Positions 10,217 through 21,763 of a stretch of 64,000 nt of DNA are shown piece by piece. Origin of the DNA: Gentiana macrophylla (Eukaryota > Streptophyta > Magnoliopsida > Gentianales > Gentianaceae); assembly GCA_026214975.1 (NCBI GenBank), contig JAOBSW010000016.1, forward strand, positions 310,001 through 374,000, in the 5' to 3' direction. Below the pieces are notes generated by a model. The model did no database searches. It saw only the letters and a list, made by a program, of their open reading frames with translations, and was not told the DNA's origin. Every line of letters starts with the position of its first letter. The first letter of the stretch is position 1. The position numbers were made by a program, and so were the translations under genes.

Positions 10217-11884
10217 TGTTGGACATATTCTAGTTTTAATGATGAGTGTCAGACTAGCTATTATAGAGCAAAGGAAAAAAAATGTCTAGAATGAGTGTAT
10301 AGGTTTTCTAGAGTTTGATCTTTGTATAGGTTTGACCAAACAAGCACTGTCAAGAGGTCAGCTGACTTGTTTAGTAGACCTATCTGGATTAGGTGTTCAG
10401 TAGAGTGTCTAGGACCTGTTGAAGACTGAAGGCTAAGGGTTCAAACTCAGTAATGAAGTCTAAGGAATCAAACTTAGTAATGAAGACTTAAAAGTCAAGG
10501 ATATGGGATCATAATTTAGGTAAGTCTGTGATGGCCTAAACTGATCACATATATCTTGTGTAGAAGGTCTAAGTTCCCAAAAAGGACATGTGAAGAATAG
10601 GACTTAGTTAAAGTTGAAATGGTGTACTCCAACTTCATAATTAAAAGTTAGATGAGAAGCAGTCAGCTGAGTGTTCATAAAGAACACATCTGACTAAAAG
10701 TTAGCTGGCCTATTATATACTTTAGCAGACTCATGAAACAGACATCTGCGGAGTATATACACATCGGATTAATCCAAGTTTTTCTTAGAAGATTAAATGG
10801 ATAATGATGAATTACAAGCATTGGATTAATCAGTCAATCAATGGCTAGGATGAAAGGAACGTTGTAAGGATTTTCAGAGCCAAATTAAATCGAATTGAAT
10901 CCTTGGTTGACAGACTGTCTGCCAGAAGGACACTAACACTGACAGAGAAGTACAACAGAGGGAATATCAGGGAATAATCAGAAAAATCCTATAACGGGTA
11001 GATTTGAAATTCAAATTCAAACACATGATTTTCACCTATAAGTAGAGGACCCTTAATCAGATTGCAACAACAAGCATACATAACAACAACCGAACTTACA
11101 AGGAATCAAGAGCTATATACCCTACAGAATTGAACTTTAATTCTGATCCAGAATTTTCTTCAAGCATTATTGCATTCAAGTATCATCCAGTATTTACACT
11201 TGAAGATCTTAATCTACTGATCTTTTCATCATGATCAAAAGCTTGCTGAAGCTGAATCACTTACTTGATTCAACCCCTTCTTTTTAAGAAGTTATCTGAA
11301 GACAGAGAAGCACCGCTGAGGTGTCAAGAACTGTTGTTTTGTGGTGAAGCTAGTGAATAGGAAATCCTACCCTTCAAGGACCAGCGGCGTATTAGGAGCA
11401 GCAATCCTACCTGTTCTTAGTATTCAGTTTGCGAAGCCATGGTTATTGGTCAAAGACAAACACCTTAGGACTTTTGTAATAGCTATCTCAAAAGACTCTA
11501 GTGAATTTCCTCCAACATCACAGGAGAAGAGTGGACTGACAAGATTACACCACCTAGAACCACTATAAAACTTGCCTACTTTACTTTGCTGCATTTACTT
11601 TCTGCATTCTATTTTATTGCATGTTTTTCACATCAACCTGCTGAACTAGCTACTGGATTCACACAACTTTCACTACTGAGTATCTAATACTTAGTATCAT
11701 CTTTAAACAACAAGTTTCAAGGCTTAATTTAATATATTCTGCTGCAACAGATTCAATAGTGAACAGGCTACTTAGGTCAGTAGATTATTGACCCTGCTGA
11801 TTTTGTAAACTCCAAAAAGTTTTAAGTGTTAAGTTTATTCACCCACCCTATAAACTTAACCAAAGCCTTTTTAAGGGAAAAACA
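10217..11884 (+). repeat. 5' LTR of B
   Basis: 1,668 bp starting TGTTGGACATATTC; the usual CCAACA end has decayed to AAAACA. A TATA-like CTATAAGTAGA is near 11036; the 3' LTR has TATAAATA at 55584. Scattered substitutions separate it from the 3' LTR, so B is older than its guests, in agreement with the nesting. Confidence 0.92.
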
Positions 11885-11886
11885 AT

Positions 11887-11899
11887 TGGTATCGGAGCA
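11887..11899 (+). promoter_or_regulatory. Primer-binding site of B (tRNA-Met)
   Basis: TGGTATCGGAGCA, one mismatch from the initiator tRNA-Met complement TGGTATCAGAGCA, two bases after the LTR. Confidence 0.88.
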
Positions 11900-11987
11900 G
11901 AGCTTCTGTTCTTTTGTAATCCTACTTGTTGTGCTTGTGAAAAATCTTTGAAAACTTTTTCAAGTTATTGTTTTCCAAAGTTTTTGC

Positions 11988-12508
11988 ATGATGGACAACA
12001 ACCAGTATGCTAGGACCATGTTGATGTGCTCTTTAGATCGTTCTGATGAGTGAAAATGTCATATGCAGGATTATCTAGCTGCTACACATGATGAAATGAT
12101 GGATGCGCTGATTGATGTACCACTTGAGATCACTAAAGTCATAATTGTGGATGGTCAAAATCAAACTTTTCCAAAACCAAAAAGTGAATGATGTGATGAA
12201 GATAGAAAAAGGGCAAATCTGAACAATATTGCTATTGATATCATCTACAAAACTTTGGATAGCAATATGTACATGAAAGTTAAAGATTGCAAAACTGCCA
12301 AAGAATTATGGGAGAAGCTACAACTCGTCTATGAAGGCACTGATGCTACCAAGAAAAAAAGATCAGTGCGGCCAAACAGAAGTTTCAAGAGTTCAAAATG
12401 AAATCCGATGAGACCATTGAACAAATGGAATCAATATTCAATGCAATTCTTGATGAACTCAACCTGCTGAATGTTGTATACACAAAGGAAGAGATCAACA
12501 CAAGGATT
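11988..12508 (+). pseudogene. Element B gag, N-terminal part (UBN2), interrupted by G
   Basis: ATG at 11988. Frames with small indels encode NLNNIAIDIIYKTLDSNMY and CKTAKELWEKLQLVYEGT, diagnostic of the copia gag (UBN2) capsid region. In-frame stops occur near 12049 and 12190, and a frameshift near 12355. The coding sequence halts at 12508, where element G was inserted, and resumes at 23316. The capsid part of gag would form the virus-like particle. Confidence 0.8.
12504..12508. repeat. Target-site duplication of G (GGATT)
   Basis: GGATT precedes the G element and is repeated at 23316-23320 immediately after it, inside the gag of B. Confidence 0.95.
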
Positions 12509-14057
12509 TGTCACGGATTTTATTAACAAGTAATAAATTTATAATCCGGTATTCCCCAAGTGCAGGGATCGTAGTACAGTGACTAATACCGGGTCGATCT
12601 TACGGGGAACTAACTATTGGTAATCCTAGTTTTTGTTTAACTAACTATGTCACGATTACTAAAACTAAACAACAAATAAACTAAACAGGGAATAACTAAA
12701 ACGAAAGATAACAATAAGGAAAACTGGACAGAAGATAAGATCTAAAGCTAGGAAAAGATGAATTTCAAACCAATTAAACTAAATCTAAACCTAATATGCA
12801 ATAAAGATTAACTAAGCTAAACAATTCTAGTTCAAGGGATTTGATCAAGTTATAACGGACAAACGAGCAATTGATCCACCTATCCTATCAACATTCAATT
12901 CCAATTTAGATTATTTCGTGATTTCTAACCATGTTGTGATTCACCTAATCAAAAGTATGAACCCTAATTTCTTAGGTAGTTCGTCTATAAATCTCTATCT
13001 TTCGATCTAAAGATTAACGCTTTTTCTAATCCAAAGGTGTAAACTTTAAACGTTTTTAACCTAGAAATCTGACCTAATAACTTTCGTTACTTAGATCAAA
13101 GATCTATTCCTTATCATGGTGATCTAAAGTTTAGATGATTCTCATCAAATAAAACAATCAACAAAGCAACGATCTTTCGATATGAAATTGCATAAACAAT
13201 AATAAACATGATAAAGGAAACAACTTATATTAAAAACTCACAAAATAATCAAGAACGGAACTGAATTGTTGAATCGGACGGCTTCACAACGCTCGTTCAA
13301 AAGGCTTTAGCCTCTAAGCATCCTCTCGAAACTTGGAATTGATGAATAAAAGTGCATAAAAACTATCTAAACTAGCCTAGAATTTAGAGTTCATAAACTG
13401 AAGAAAAACAGAGTAAAAACGCAGCCTAAGCCGCCCCTAGGATTAGGGTTTTGAGTAATGTGTAATTGGTATCCTTAATGTGGAAAAACGCAGCTATATT
13501 TATAGATAATAAAGTCGGCTGTGCTGAGGCGGTGGAAGGACGCCCGTCCGTCTTGTTGGACGCTCGTTCGAGATACCTTGGACTTGCTTCAGACGCCCGT
13601 CCACTCAGCGTCCAAACTCTCTGAATCAACTTTCTCCTCCTGGACACTTGTTCATATCCTCAGACGCCCGTCCACTCAACGCCTTGATTCAAGCACGGGC
13701 CTTGATCCAGGATCGACTTAATCTTGATTTTTCCATACTTATCTCTTTTTCATCAATCCAAATCATCATTATCTCTTTTATCATCAATATAATTCGACTC
13801 TTATCTTTTTTTGATCATCATTTGAGCATCAAACATGTACCTATAACACATCAAAACATCGCAAAACGTAATATCATCCAAATAATCATAAAATCACAAT
13901 TAAAACACCAAAATTAACCTATTTTGCGAATAACTCGTTTAAAATATCATTTACTCAATAATTCCATTAAACACTCGTTTCTTATGCAAATTATACAAAT
14001 ATGAGGGAAAATATCATAATATATATCAATATAAATCGTATAAATTCACCCTTAACA
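12509..14057 (-). repeat. 3' LTR of G
   Basis: Near-identical to 21764-23315 over most of its length. A TATA box reads CTATAAATA on the - strand (13497-13504). Upstream of it in transcription lies a cassette (about 13530-13705) of GACGCCCGTCC and GACGCTCGTTCG words that differs markedly from the other LTR. Confidence 0.94.
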
Positions 14058-15553
14058 ACTCCCCCACACTTAGCTTTTGCTCGTCCCGAGCAAAACAAAA
14101 CGAAAATCAAGGCTCGGAAAAAGAACAGACATCTCAGACAATATAGCATAGATCCAATAAATCAGAAGTTCACCACTGTGTGTGTGCAAAGCCATAGAAA
14201 ACTTCCACTAAATCCAAACTTGATAAACTCAAAGCAAAACTAGCTAATACCCCCTCGTAGACTAGCAATAAATGACACTCATAAGATGTACCCTACAAAC
14301 GTAAAATATCCCGAAAAGGATGATCGAATATATCTAGGGCCTTTCTGAAATACTCAGAGGATAATCCCTACAGCATATCTATCAGTTTCTCTGGGGATAA
14401 GATTAGACGATAACTTAGTCTTTCATTCATTTCATACCACTTCTTTAGTTGATTTAACTACTTTCACTTTTAACACACATCGGAATGAGCTGTTGCCCTG
14501 TCATAGCAGAATAGGATATTCGAGATATACCCTACCTTACTCAAATCATAAGGCAGCTTCTCCTGACTGTCGTGAGCTCTTGGTCATCATAGTGGTATGG
14601 GACATACGTGGTATACCCTATCGCACTCAAATCATCGACCAGCTTTCGACACACACAATTAATTCATTCAAATTCAACTTTTTCATTTGACAATAAGTTA
14701 CGTGTTACTTATCACATTCAAACCTAAGATATTCACAGTATAACATACTTTGGATCTAAATACAAACTATCATAAATCTCAAGATATACGTAGCACTAAG
14801 CACATGACTTATAAGAAAATCAGAAATCACTCGTCAAAAAGGGGTATAACTTTATATTATAGCTCATCATTCACTATGGCTCGTGAAAAATAGATCTCAG
14901 GTGAAACAACTAACTTATCAAACATATGATATATAGCTTGGATGACTATAAAAATAACGAACATTGAGTTGAATTGCCTACTCGGGACAAAATAAAAACA
15001 AAAGTGTCGAAATTTTTTGAAAAATCTAGCTCATTTTGCATAGACTCGTAATGAATTAAGTAAATGTATAGATACATATCAAATCATTCCCCTCCCCTAC
15101 ACTTAAAGATCAACATGTCCTCATGTTGTGCAGAAATAATGAAAAGATAAAGGACTTAGCTGATTTCAATCGATACGCGAATCGTTGGTCAGGCCGGAGC
15201 CTACGTAGTGACAATTAGAACTCGTAACCATACGATGTAGCTCGACAAAACCGCTAAAACTATGCCTGCACTACTCGACAAACATGGAAAAATCTCGGGG
15301 AAAACGGGGAATTATACCAAAATGAAAAGATATAGCAAAATTGAGTAAAATCAAAAGATGAAACATTCAATACAACCCAAAAAAACATAGTAAATTCAAA
15401 TGAAAGTACGGACGCCTTATGGCTTACATGATTCAGTCGGAAAAATAAACAGTAGCAATATCAAAAGTACAACGAATCAAGTAAGGAAAAGTATCAAGAA
15501 TATACAACCATCGTATCTAGGACAAAGCAAAATCTAACATCGGAAAAATAAGA
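14058..15553 (-). other. 3' noncoding region and polypurine tract of G
   Basis: No coding frame. On the - strand AAGTGTGGGGGAGT (14058-14073) lies directly before the 3' LTR and is the polypurine tract; the sequence CTCGGGACGAGCAAAAGC beside it recurs, slightly changed, in element D at about 63340. The rest is AT-rich 3' untranslated DNA; 14313-15083 is one arm of the internal inverted repeat. Confidence 0.75.
14313..15083. repeat. Arm 1 of a long inverted repeat inside G
   Basis: About 770 bp matching the reverse complement of 17929-18687 with few differences. It is the resident 3' noncoding DNA of the element; the other arm is a transplanted antisense copy. Confidence 0.9.
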
Positions 15554-17031
15554 TCAGGGCTGCCCCGGCACCGTAGAATCACCAGCCGGAGGTGCTCCAC
15601 CCGTAGGAGAGTCAGGCTGCTCCTCATCAGAAGACGACTCAGACTCTTGCAGAACATCCGCAATAGCCTGCTCAATCTCGTCAGAATAGACATAATCAAT
15701 AATTCTTGGATCGAAGACTCTGTCGTCCCTCGGCTTCCGGCCCTCACTGATGCACCGCAGAATAGACAGGATATTATTCTGTGAAGTCCGAATATCCTCC
15801 ATCCAGTTCCGTACACTATCGGCCATACTCAACCTCATCCGGACTGAGGGAGATAAAGTAGGAAGGGATGATGCTGGAGGCGGTGCCGAAGATGAACCGG
15901 GCTCATGTGGTGCCTCCGTCTCAGAATGCCCCGAAGACTTAACCTTCTCTCTCTGTATAGGTCTCGGGTTCTTTGGTTTGTGATCCGCTCCATACTCAAG
16001 CACACCGGCATCAATACACAAACTGTGCTCAGGTGAGGGACAATCAAGCTACGCGTGTAAACCTTCTGATTGATAGCTATCTCATCGTATAACGCTTGTC
16101 TCACATTCACATTCAATCCAAATGTCAAAGCATATAACATGCCTAGGTCACCTATGTGAAAATGCGTCAGATTGTTCTTTGGCAACAACCGACTCTGTAT
16201 GAACCGACACTGGACTTTCCAATCCTCCGTCCAGGTGGTGGTGACCAACTCCTTCCGGTTTCCACCCGGCCTCAATGTCCATGCCACATCCGGGCAAACC
16301 TTCAACCGTAACTCCTCCAAAGGATCCTGCCCCGCACTCTGCCTATGAACAATTTCCTCCTTATAGTCCCGACCCTCAAAAGACGCCAACTTATAATTCT
16401 CATTAATCACATCCGGCGTAAAAGGAACTTTCACCCCCCGAACCACAACTACTCCCGTCTCCAAATCAGTCTACGAGCAGTTTGCATAAAATTCCCGAAC
16501 TAGGGAGTCGTTGATAGGGGTACTCGGGATAGTCATCAACGCATCCCATTTCCGGTCCTTTAACAACTTGATGAACCCCGGATCTACCTTAGCCTCCATC
16601 GTAGCCCTCTCGATCAGCATGGTCCTAGAGAAATAATGTCTGGTAAAGGCGTCGTGGGCTCTAGGAATCACAAATCTACGAGGCAAAGGCATAGGGGCTA
16701 CGGTCTTCGCTCTCTTCCTAGGTTGCTCAACCCTAGGCTCAGCCGGTTCCTCCTCCCGAGTAGCATCCACAGCTTCCTCAACCCTAGATGACCCTCCACC
16801 TCGGTGAACTCTAGGCATCCTCATCAATGGGACATAAGCATCAGTCTTAGATCCCGAGGTAGGCTCATCCCTCAACGTTGCCCTAGTTTGTGTGGCCCTA
16901 GGGGGTTGCTCTCTAATGCTAACACCTCGAGTGGAATCGATTAAGGCGGGATCAAACTCCTTATTCTTCTTTCCAGACTCCCCGGCCACTCCCTTACCAA
17001 AACGCTTTTGCACTACCTTTTTATGGACCAT
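15554..17031 (-). pseudogene. Element G env-like ORF ('putative plant transposon protein' domain), one stop and one frameshift
   Basis: ATG at 17031 (MVHKKVVQKRFGKGVAGES). A basic/acidic N-terminal third with an RKRAK cluster near residue 105 (possible nuclear signal) is followed by FVIPRAHDAFTRHYFSRTM. A TAG at about 16471 interrupts the frame, which resumes directly with VVVVRGVKVPFTPDVINENY, PDVAWTLRPGG, TTTWTEDWKVQCRFIQSRL and LTFGLNVNVRQALYDEI: the plant transposon-protein domain found after pol in Athila elements. A frameshift near 16040 leads to a Pro/Ser-rich acidic tail ending at 15554. About 490 residues if whole. Often called env-like, but I see no signal peptide or transmembrane segment. 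Function unknown. Confidence 0.75.
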
Positions 17032-17407
17032 GATTCAAGCCTAAACTAAACCAAAACAATCCCAAATCAAAGCAAGTTACCCGTTTAACATCCAAATCGG
17101 GATTTCAAAATAACCAAACCACAACCACAACCACCCATCATCACCAACCAACCCATTCATCATCCAATAGCATCACCACAGCACAAACACAGCAAGAAAC
17201 AAAACAAGGAAAAAAAACAAATCAGGTACACTCACATAAAAAAAAGTCGAGCCGAAAATCGAACTCCAAAAAAACGTGAACTAATCCTTGAAAAGTTACT
17301 AGAAACTTACCAATGATGATCCGGTATGCCAAAACTTTCAATAAACTAAAGCTTAGAATTTGACATGGCTAGCATACTTGGAGCAATTCATCTTGAGGAT
17401 ATGCAAC

Positions 17408-17893
17408 ATGGAAAAGCAAGTCATGGCTGTTGTAACTGAATATGAGCGATTGGTTGATAATTTGAATAATCATGGTGTGGTCGATCCAGAAGCGAGTTGG
17501 AAGTCGAATTCGAGGATGAGTTGTTGAGAGGAGAAGCTTTGGCAGTGGGACCGCTAAGTAAACTCAGCGATGTTGAGTTCAAAAGTGGAGATCTTAAGTC
17601 AAGTTTAGAAGACCCCCCTGCAGATTTGGTGTTGAAGCCGTTGCCTAAACATCTGAAGTATGTGTTCCTAAGAGAAGGTGACAAGCTTCCCTTGATTATA
17701 TCTGCCAAGCTGTCTCGTTTGGAGGAAATGAAATTAATCAACGTCTTGAAAATGAATGAAAAAGCCTTTGGATGGCAAGTAGGAGATATCAGAGGGATAT
17801 CTCCTGACATCTGTATGCATAAGATCAAGACTAATGAGGGTGCGAAATGTGTTAGACAGCCCCAGAGGAGGCTGAACCCTCATATGCAATACA
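17408..17893 (+). pseudogene. Inverted pol fragment of G (linker before RT)
   Basis: Read on the + strand, opposite to the rest of G. After a frameshift near 17490 the frame encodes LVLKPLPKHLKYVFLREGDK, LPLIISAKLSRLEEMKL, AFGWQVGDIRGISPDICMHK and RQPQRRLNPHM, the conserved stretch leading into gypsy RT. Homology ends at about 17893, before the first RT motif, and 36 bases later joins antisense 3' noncoding DNA. This is a relic of pol captured in an inverted block. Confidence 0.85.
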
Positions 17894-17928
17894 GTAATAA
17901 ATTTATGGGGTATCGATACATCAGATGT

Positions 17929-18687
17929 TTTGATATGTATCTATACATTTACTTAATTCATTACGAGTCTATGCAAAATGAGCTAGAATTTTAAAAAAAA
18001 TTCGACACTTTTGTTTTTGTTTTGTCCCGAGTAGGCAATTCAACTCAATGTTCGTTATTTTTATAGTCATCCAAGCTATATATCATATGTTTGATAAGTT
18101 AGTTGTTTCACCTGAGATCTATTTTTCACGAGCCATAGTGAATGATGAGCTATAATATAAAGTTATACCCTTTTTTTGATGAGTGATTTCTGATTTTCTT
18201 ATAAGTCATGTGCTTAGTGCTACGTATATATCTTGAAATTTATGATAGTTTGTATGCTATACTGTAAATATCTTAGGTTTGAATGTGATAAGTAACACGT
18301 AACTTATTGTCAAATGAAAAAGTTGAATTTGAATGAAGTAATTGTGTGTGTCGAAAGCTGGTCGATGATTTGAGTGCGATAGGGTATACCACGTATGTCC
18401 TATACCACTATGATGACCAAGAGCTCACGACAGTCAGGAGAAGTTGCCTTATGATTTGAGTAAGGTAGGGTATATCTCAAATATCCTATTCTGCTATGAC
18501 AGGGCAACAGCTCATTCTGATGTGTGTTAAAAGTGAAAGTAGTTAAATCAACTAAAGAAGTGGTATGAAATGAATGAAAGACTAAGTTATCGTCTATCTT
18601 TTCCCCAGTAGAAACTGATAGATATGCTGTAGGGATTATCCTCTGAGTATTTCAAAAAGGCCCCAGATATATTCGATCATCCTTTTC
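17929..18687. repeat. Arm 2 of the inverted repeat inside G
   Basis: About 760 bp that match 14313-15083 in reverse complement. One end joins the pol fragment; the other joins the protease ORF at a shared word, GAAAAGGATGATCGAA, present both in protease coding DNA and in the 3' noncoding region, pointing to template switching at microhomology. Confidence 0.9.
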
Positions 18688-19500
18688 AATGTCTAGGACG
18701 TACCAGTCGACGGGAAAGGTAAATCTATCGATTTGAACTAGTATGTCTTTTAAGATTCCCGCTGCTTTCTTAGAAGATCTATCAGTGAATTGCAAATTCA
18801 TGGTAGTGGGTTCTAGAAGATCAATTAAACCCAGCTGTTTGCACACAGACAATGGCATGAGGCTTATAGATGCACCCAGGTCACACAAAGAGTTAAGGAA
18901 GACCAGGCCTCCCATTAACACTGTAAGCACGAACTTTCTAGGGTCACCTCTCTTGGTTGGCAAGTCTTCATAATTGATCATTGAACAATCCTCACCAATC
19001 AGCCTATCCATGTCTGACAACTTCCTTTTTGAAGAAACAACATCCTTGATGAATTTTGTATACTTAGGCATTTCAACCAAGACCTCGGATAATGGAAGAT
19101 TAACCTGAGTATTTTTCAAAAGATTCAGCAACTTTTCATACTTCTTATCTTCACTCAAAGGATGTTGCTCTTTCTTGGTGGAAATGGAAGCTTTTGAGAT
19201 CACTCTCGTAAAAGATTTTCTTGAAGATGCTTGTGACTTTGTCTTCCGAGATCCTTCCAACTTACAGCTTTTTCAATCTTTTTTATTAGTCGGGGATCAG
19301 CCTCCTGACTTCCATTTGATTCTTCATTCCCCAAGGGATCAGCCACCTGAGGACTTCCAGCTTCTTCACCTCTCATGGGATCAGCCACCTGAGTATTCTT
19401 TTCCGGCCAAGGGGAGTGTAGGTGCTCAGCTTCCCCTCCTGCCTTATCATCGGCGGGAGGGACTAGTGGTTTCACGATGGGAAGGACCACTAACTTGAGT
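18652..19500 (-). pseudogene. Element G protease and linker
   Basis: On the - strand, a Pro/Glu-rich linker with three to four QVADP-type repeats (about 19400-19290) leads to a frame with LVEMPKYTKFIKDVVSSKRK, GDPRKFVLTVLMGG and CDLGASISLMPLSVCKQLGL. D-L-G-A-S is the active-site motif of the Athila retropepsin. The frame runs to WYVLDIEKDDRIYLGPF and is cut at the inversion border, just where the second conserved protease block would follow. A frameshift near 19230 separates linker and protease. Truncated, no activity expected. Confidence 0.85.
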
Positions 19501-19721
19501 ACCGCTTAGATTCATCAGATCGGCCTCCTCTCTACCGTATGGGCCCGAAGGCACGAGGTCGATACATTGGCCATTGTTTAAATCGGTCCGAGCAACTTGA
19601 CCACCCTTTGGATTCTTCTCGGTGGCTGGCGGTGCCTCTGGGTCTAGAAGCTAAATGTTCACTTGATTGTCTGATTTGCCTCTCAAGGTTCTTATTTGTA
19701 GTCATCAGGAGTTGGATACTT

Positions 19722-21197
19722 TTATTTTCTCCTCCAATTTAGCTTCAAGATTGTTAGATTGGGAGGGGCCTTGAGAGTTTTGGAAATTTTGAGAATAGTG
19801 GTGGGCCGACTTTGGACAGCAGGATTAGAATTGGCGGGCCAATTCTGATTGAACCTTTGATTAGAATTGGAAAAATTGGAATTCTGGTTTTGAGGAAAAC
19901 CAGGGTTTCTAATGAAGTTTTGATTCTGATTAAAATTAGAATTTGGATTGAAACTTGAAGGTTGATTGAACCCTTGGTTTTGGAGATTATTCTGGCCAGA
20001 AAAATGATTAAACCTTTGATTGTTCTGGCCATAGAATGCATTTACTTCAGCATTCTGTCCGTTCATAGGACAGAATCTAGATGTGTGCCCCACCTCGTCA
20101 CAATTTCGACATGTGACTTGATTATACATCGTCCATGATCATGAACGGCATTCACTTGATAAGGCTGCAGGGGATTGAATTGACTTTGGCCCACCATGTG
20201 GCGGTCGACAACAAACTCTCACAATATAGAACCTGAGGGTTCTGTGGAAAAGAAGAAACTTGATTCGTCTGACTCGAAACTTGAGAAGTTTCCATCTGCT
20301 TCTGTAGCATGGCGATCAAACTTTGCATGTTTACTTCCTGAACCTTAGGAGGAGGAGGTGCTTCAATGGCTTGATAAGAGGGGGCGTAGTTATATTTAGC
20401 AATGTCCTCGAACAGTGCCCACCCCTCATTAGGCATTTTCTTCAAAAACGCCCGACCAGATGAACTATTGACCATGCCTTTTGTAAGCTCGGTCAATCCA
20501 CTAAAGAAAGTGTTGACTTGCCTTTGCAGTGGCAAGCCATGGTGGGGACACTTTCTAAGCAAAGACTTGAATCTTTTCCAACACTCGAAAAAGGATTCAT
20601 TCTCTTTCTGATAGAAAGTGAATATGTTGTTTAAACACTGGCCGTCTTTGAAGGTGGGAAATATTGACTTAAAAATTCTTTTTCAAGTTTAGCCCAGGTG
20701 GTGATAGATTCAGCGGGGAGAGAGGTATACCACTCTTTAGCTTCTCCCTTTAGAGAAAATGGAAACAGTTTCAGTTTAATAGCATCCTCACTTACTCCTT
20801 GGATGCGTGTAGTACCGCATATTTCTAAGAATGTATGTAAGTGAGTATGGGGATTCTCTGACTGATAACCGTGGAAAATAGATGCATGCTGCATCATTTG
20901 AATGAGTCCCGGCTTTAGCTCGAAGGTCTGTGCAGTTATGGCTGGGATAACAATAGCCGGGTTGACTTTGACTTCGCCTGGCATGGCGTAGTCTGCCAAC
21001 GTACGTCTATCTTCAGCAGCCATAATTACAAAGTTTTCGAATTCTTCGGCTAAATGATCCTCTAAATTTTGATCGGCTTCTTTAGAGGGAGCCGCAGAAC
21101 GGATTTTCCGCCTGTTTGGCCGGACTATGGTCCGCTCTAAGTCAGGGGTATACAGTAATGGTCCCTTTTGACTTCGAGTTTGCATAAACCGAACCAA
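19722..21197 (-). pseudogene. Element G gag
   Basis: ATG at 21197 (MVRFMQTRSQKGPLLYTPD). The first ~188 residues hold the gypsy capsid region, with LIQMMQHASIFHGYQSENPH, HLHTFLEICGTTRI and FPFSLKGEAKEWYTSLPAES. After a frameshift near 20630 it continues with FFSGLTELTKGMVNSSSGRA and a Gln-rich part. The zinc knuckle TCRNCDEVGHTSRFCP sits at about 20118-20070, then an Asn/Gln/Phe-rich repeat tail (FNQNQNFIRNPGF). The architecture matches Athila gag: capsid, then one CCHC knuckle, then a low-complexity tail. Several frameshifts make it a pseudogene. Confidence 0.87.
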
Positions 21198-21297
21198 AAT
21201 CAGGTGGTTGAAGCCTAAAAACGAAGAATTTGAAAACCTAAACTAAAAATTAAAGCCTAAGAAAAGAAAAGGAAATAAAATTAGTTAAGACAGGGGA

Positions 21298-21482
21298 ACA
21301 GACGGACGTCCAGAAAACTGGACGGGCGTCTGCCTAGAAATTGAGCTAGACGGGCGTCTGGAAGTCCAAACGCTCGTCTGATCAGCTGAAGAACTGGACG
21401 GACGTCCAAATTGGATGAACGCTCGTCCGACAGGTTAAAAACGATTCAGAGTTGAGAGATTTAGAACAGATGGGCATCCACT
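21298..21482 (-). repeat. GACGGGCGTC-type motif cluster in the leader of G
   Basis: Between the primer site and gag lie about eight copies of the word family seen in the LTR, in both orientations (GGACGGACGTCC, GACGGGCGTCTGG, AACGCTCGTC, GACGCCCGTTTGG). Opposite orientations allow hairpins in the leader RNA. Possible packaging or dimerisation signal; inference only. Confidence 0.7.
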
Positions 21483-21740
21483 TGTCTAGACGCCCGTTTG
21501 GAAGCAGAAAAACGAAGTAGGAACAGAGAAAAAACAGCAGGAAAAGAAAGATGGGGAGAAAAACAGAAAGACAGAAAACAGATAGAAAGGATAAACTAAT
21601 CACAAGGGAACTATAAAGAGAAGACCTTAAACCCTAACTAAAACCCTAATTACCTAATTAAAATCTACCTAAAACATGAACAAAAACGATTAAACACAGA
21701 GAAAAAAAAACAAAAACAAATACTAGGCAACCGTTTGGTT

Positions 21741-21757
21741 CCCCGGCAACGGCACCA
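21741..21757 (-). promoter_or_regulatory. Primer-binding site of G (tRNA-Asp type)
   Basis: On the - strand TGGTGCCGTTGCCGGGG, six bases inside the 5' LTR, one base from the tRNA-Asp-complementary site TGGCGCCGTTGCCGGGG used by Athila elements. Confidence 0.88.
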
Positions 21758-21763
21758 AAAACT

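Noticed and set aside
13426..14243. Frames of 66-89 residues in the 3' LTR of G
   Set aside because: They lie in LTR and 3' noncoding DNA, are not conserved in the partner LTR and arise from the GACGCCCGTC words.
15554..17031. True retroviral envelope gene in G
   Set aside because: No signal peptide, transmembrane segment or cleavage site is visible; the domain is the plant transposon-protein type.
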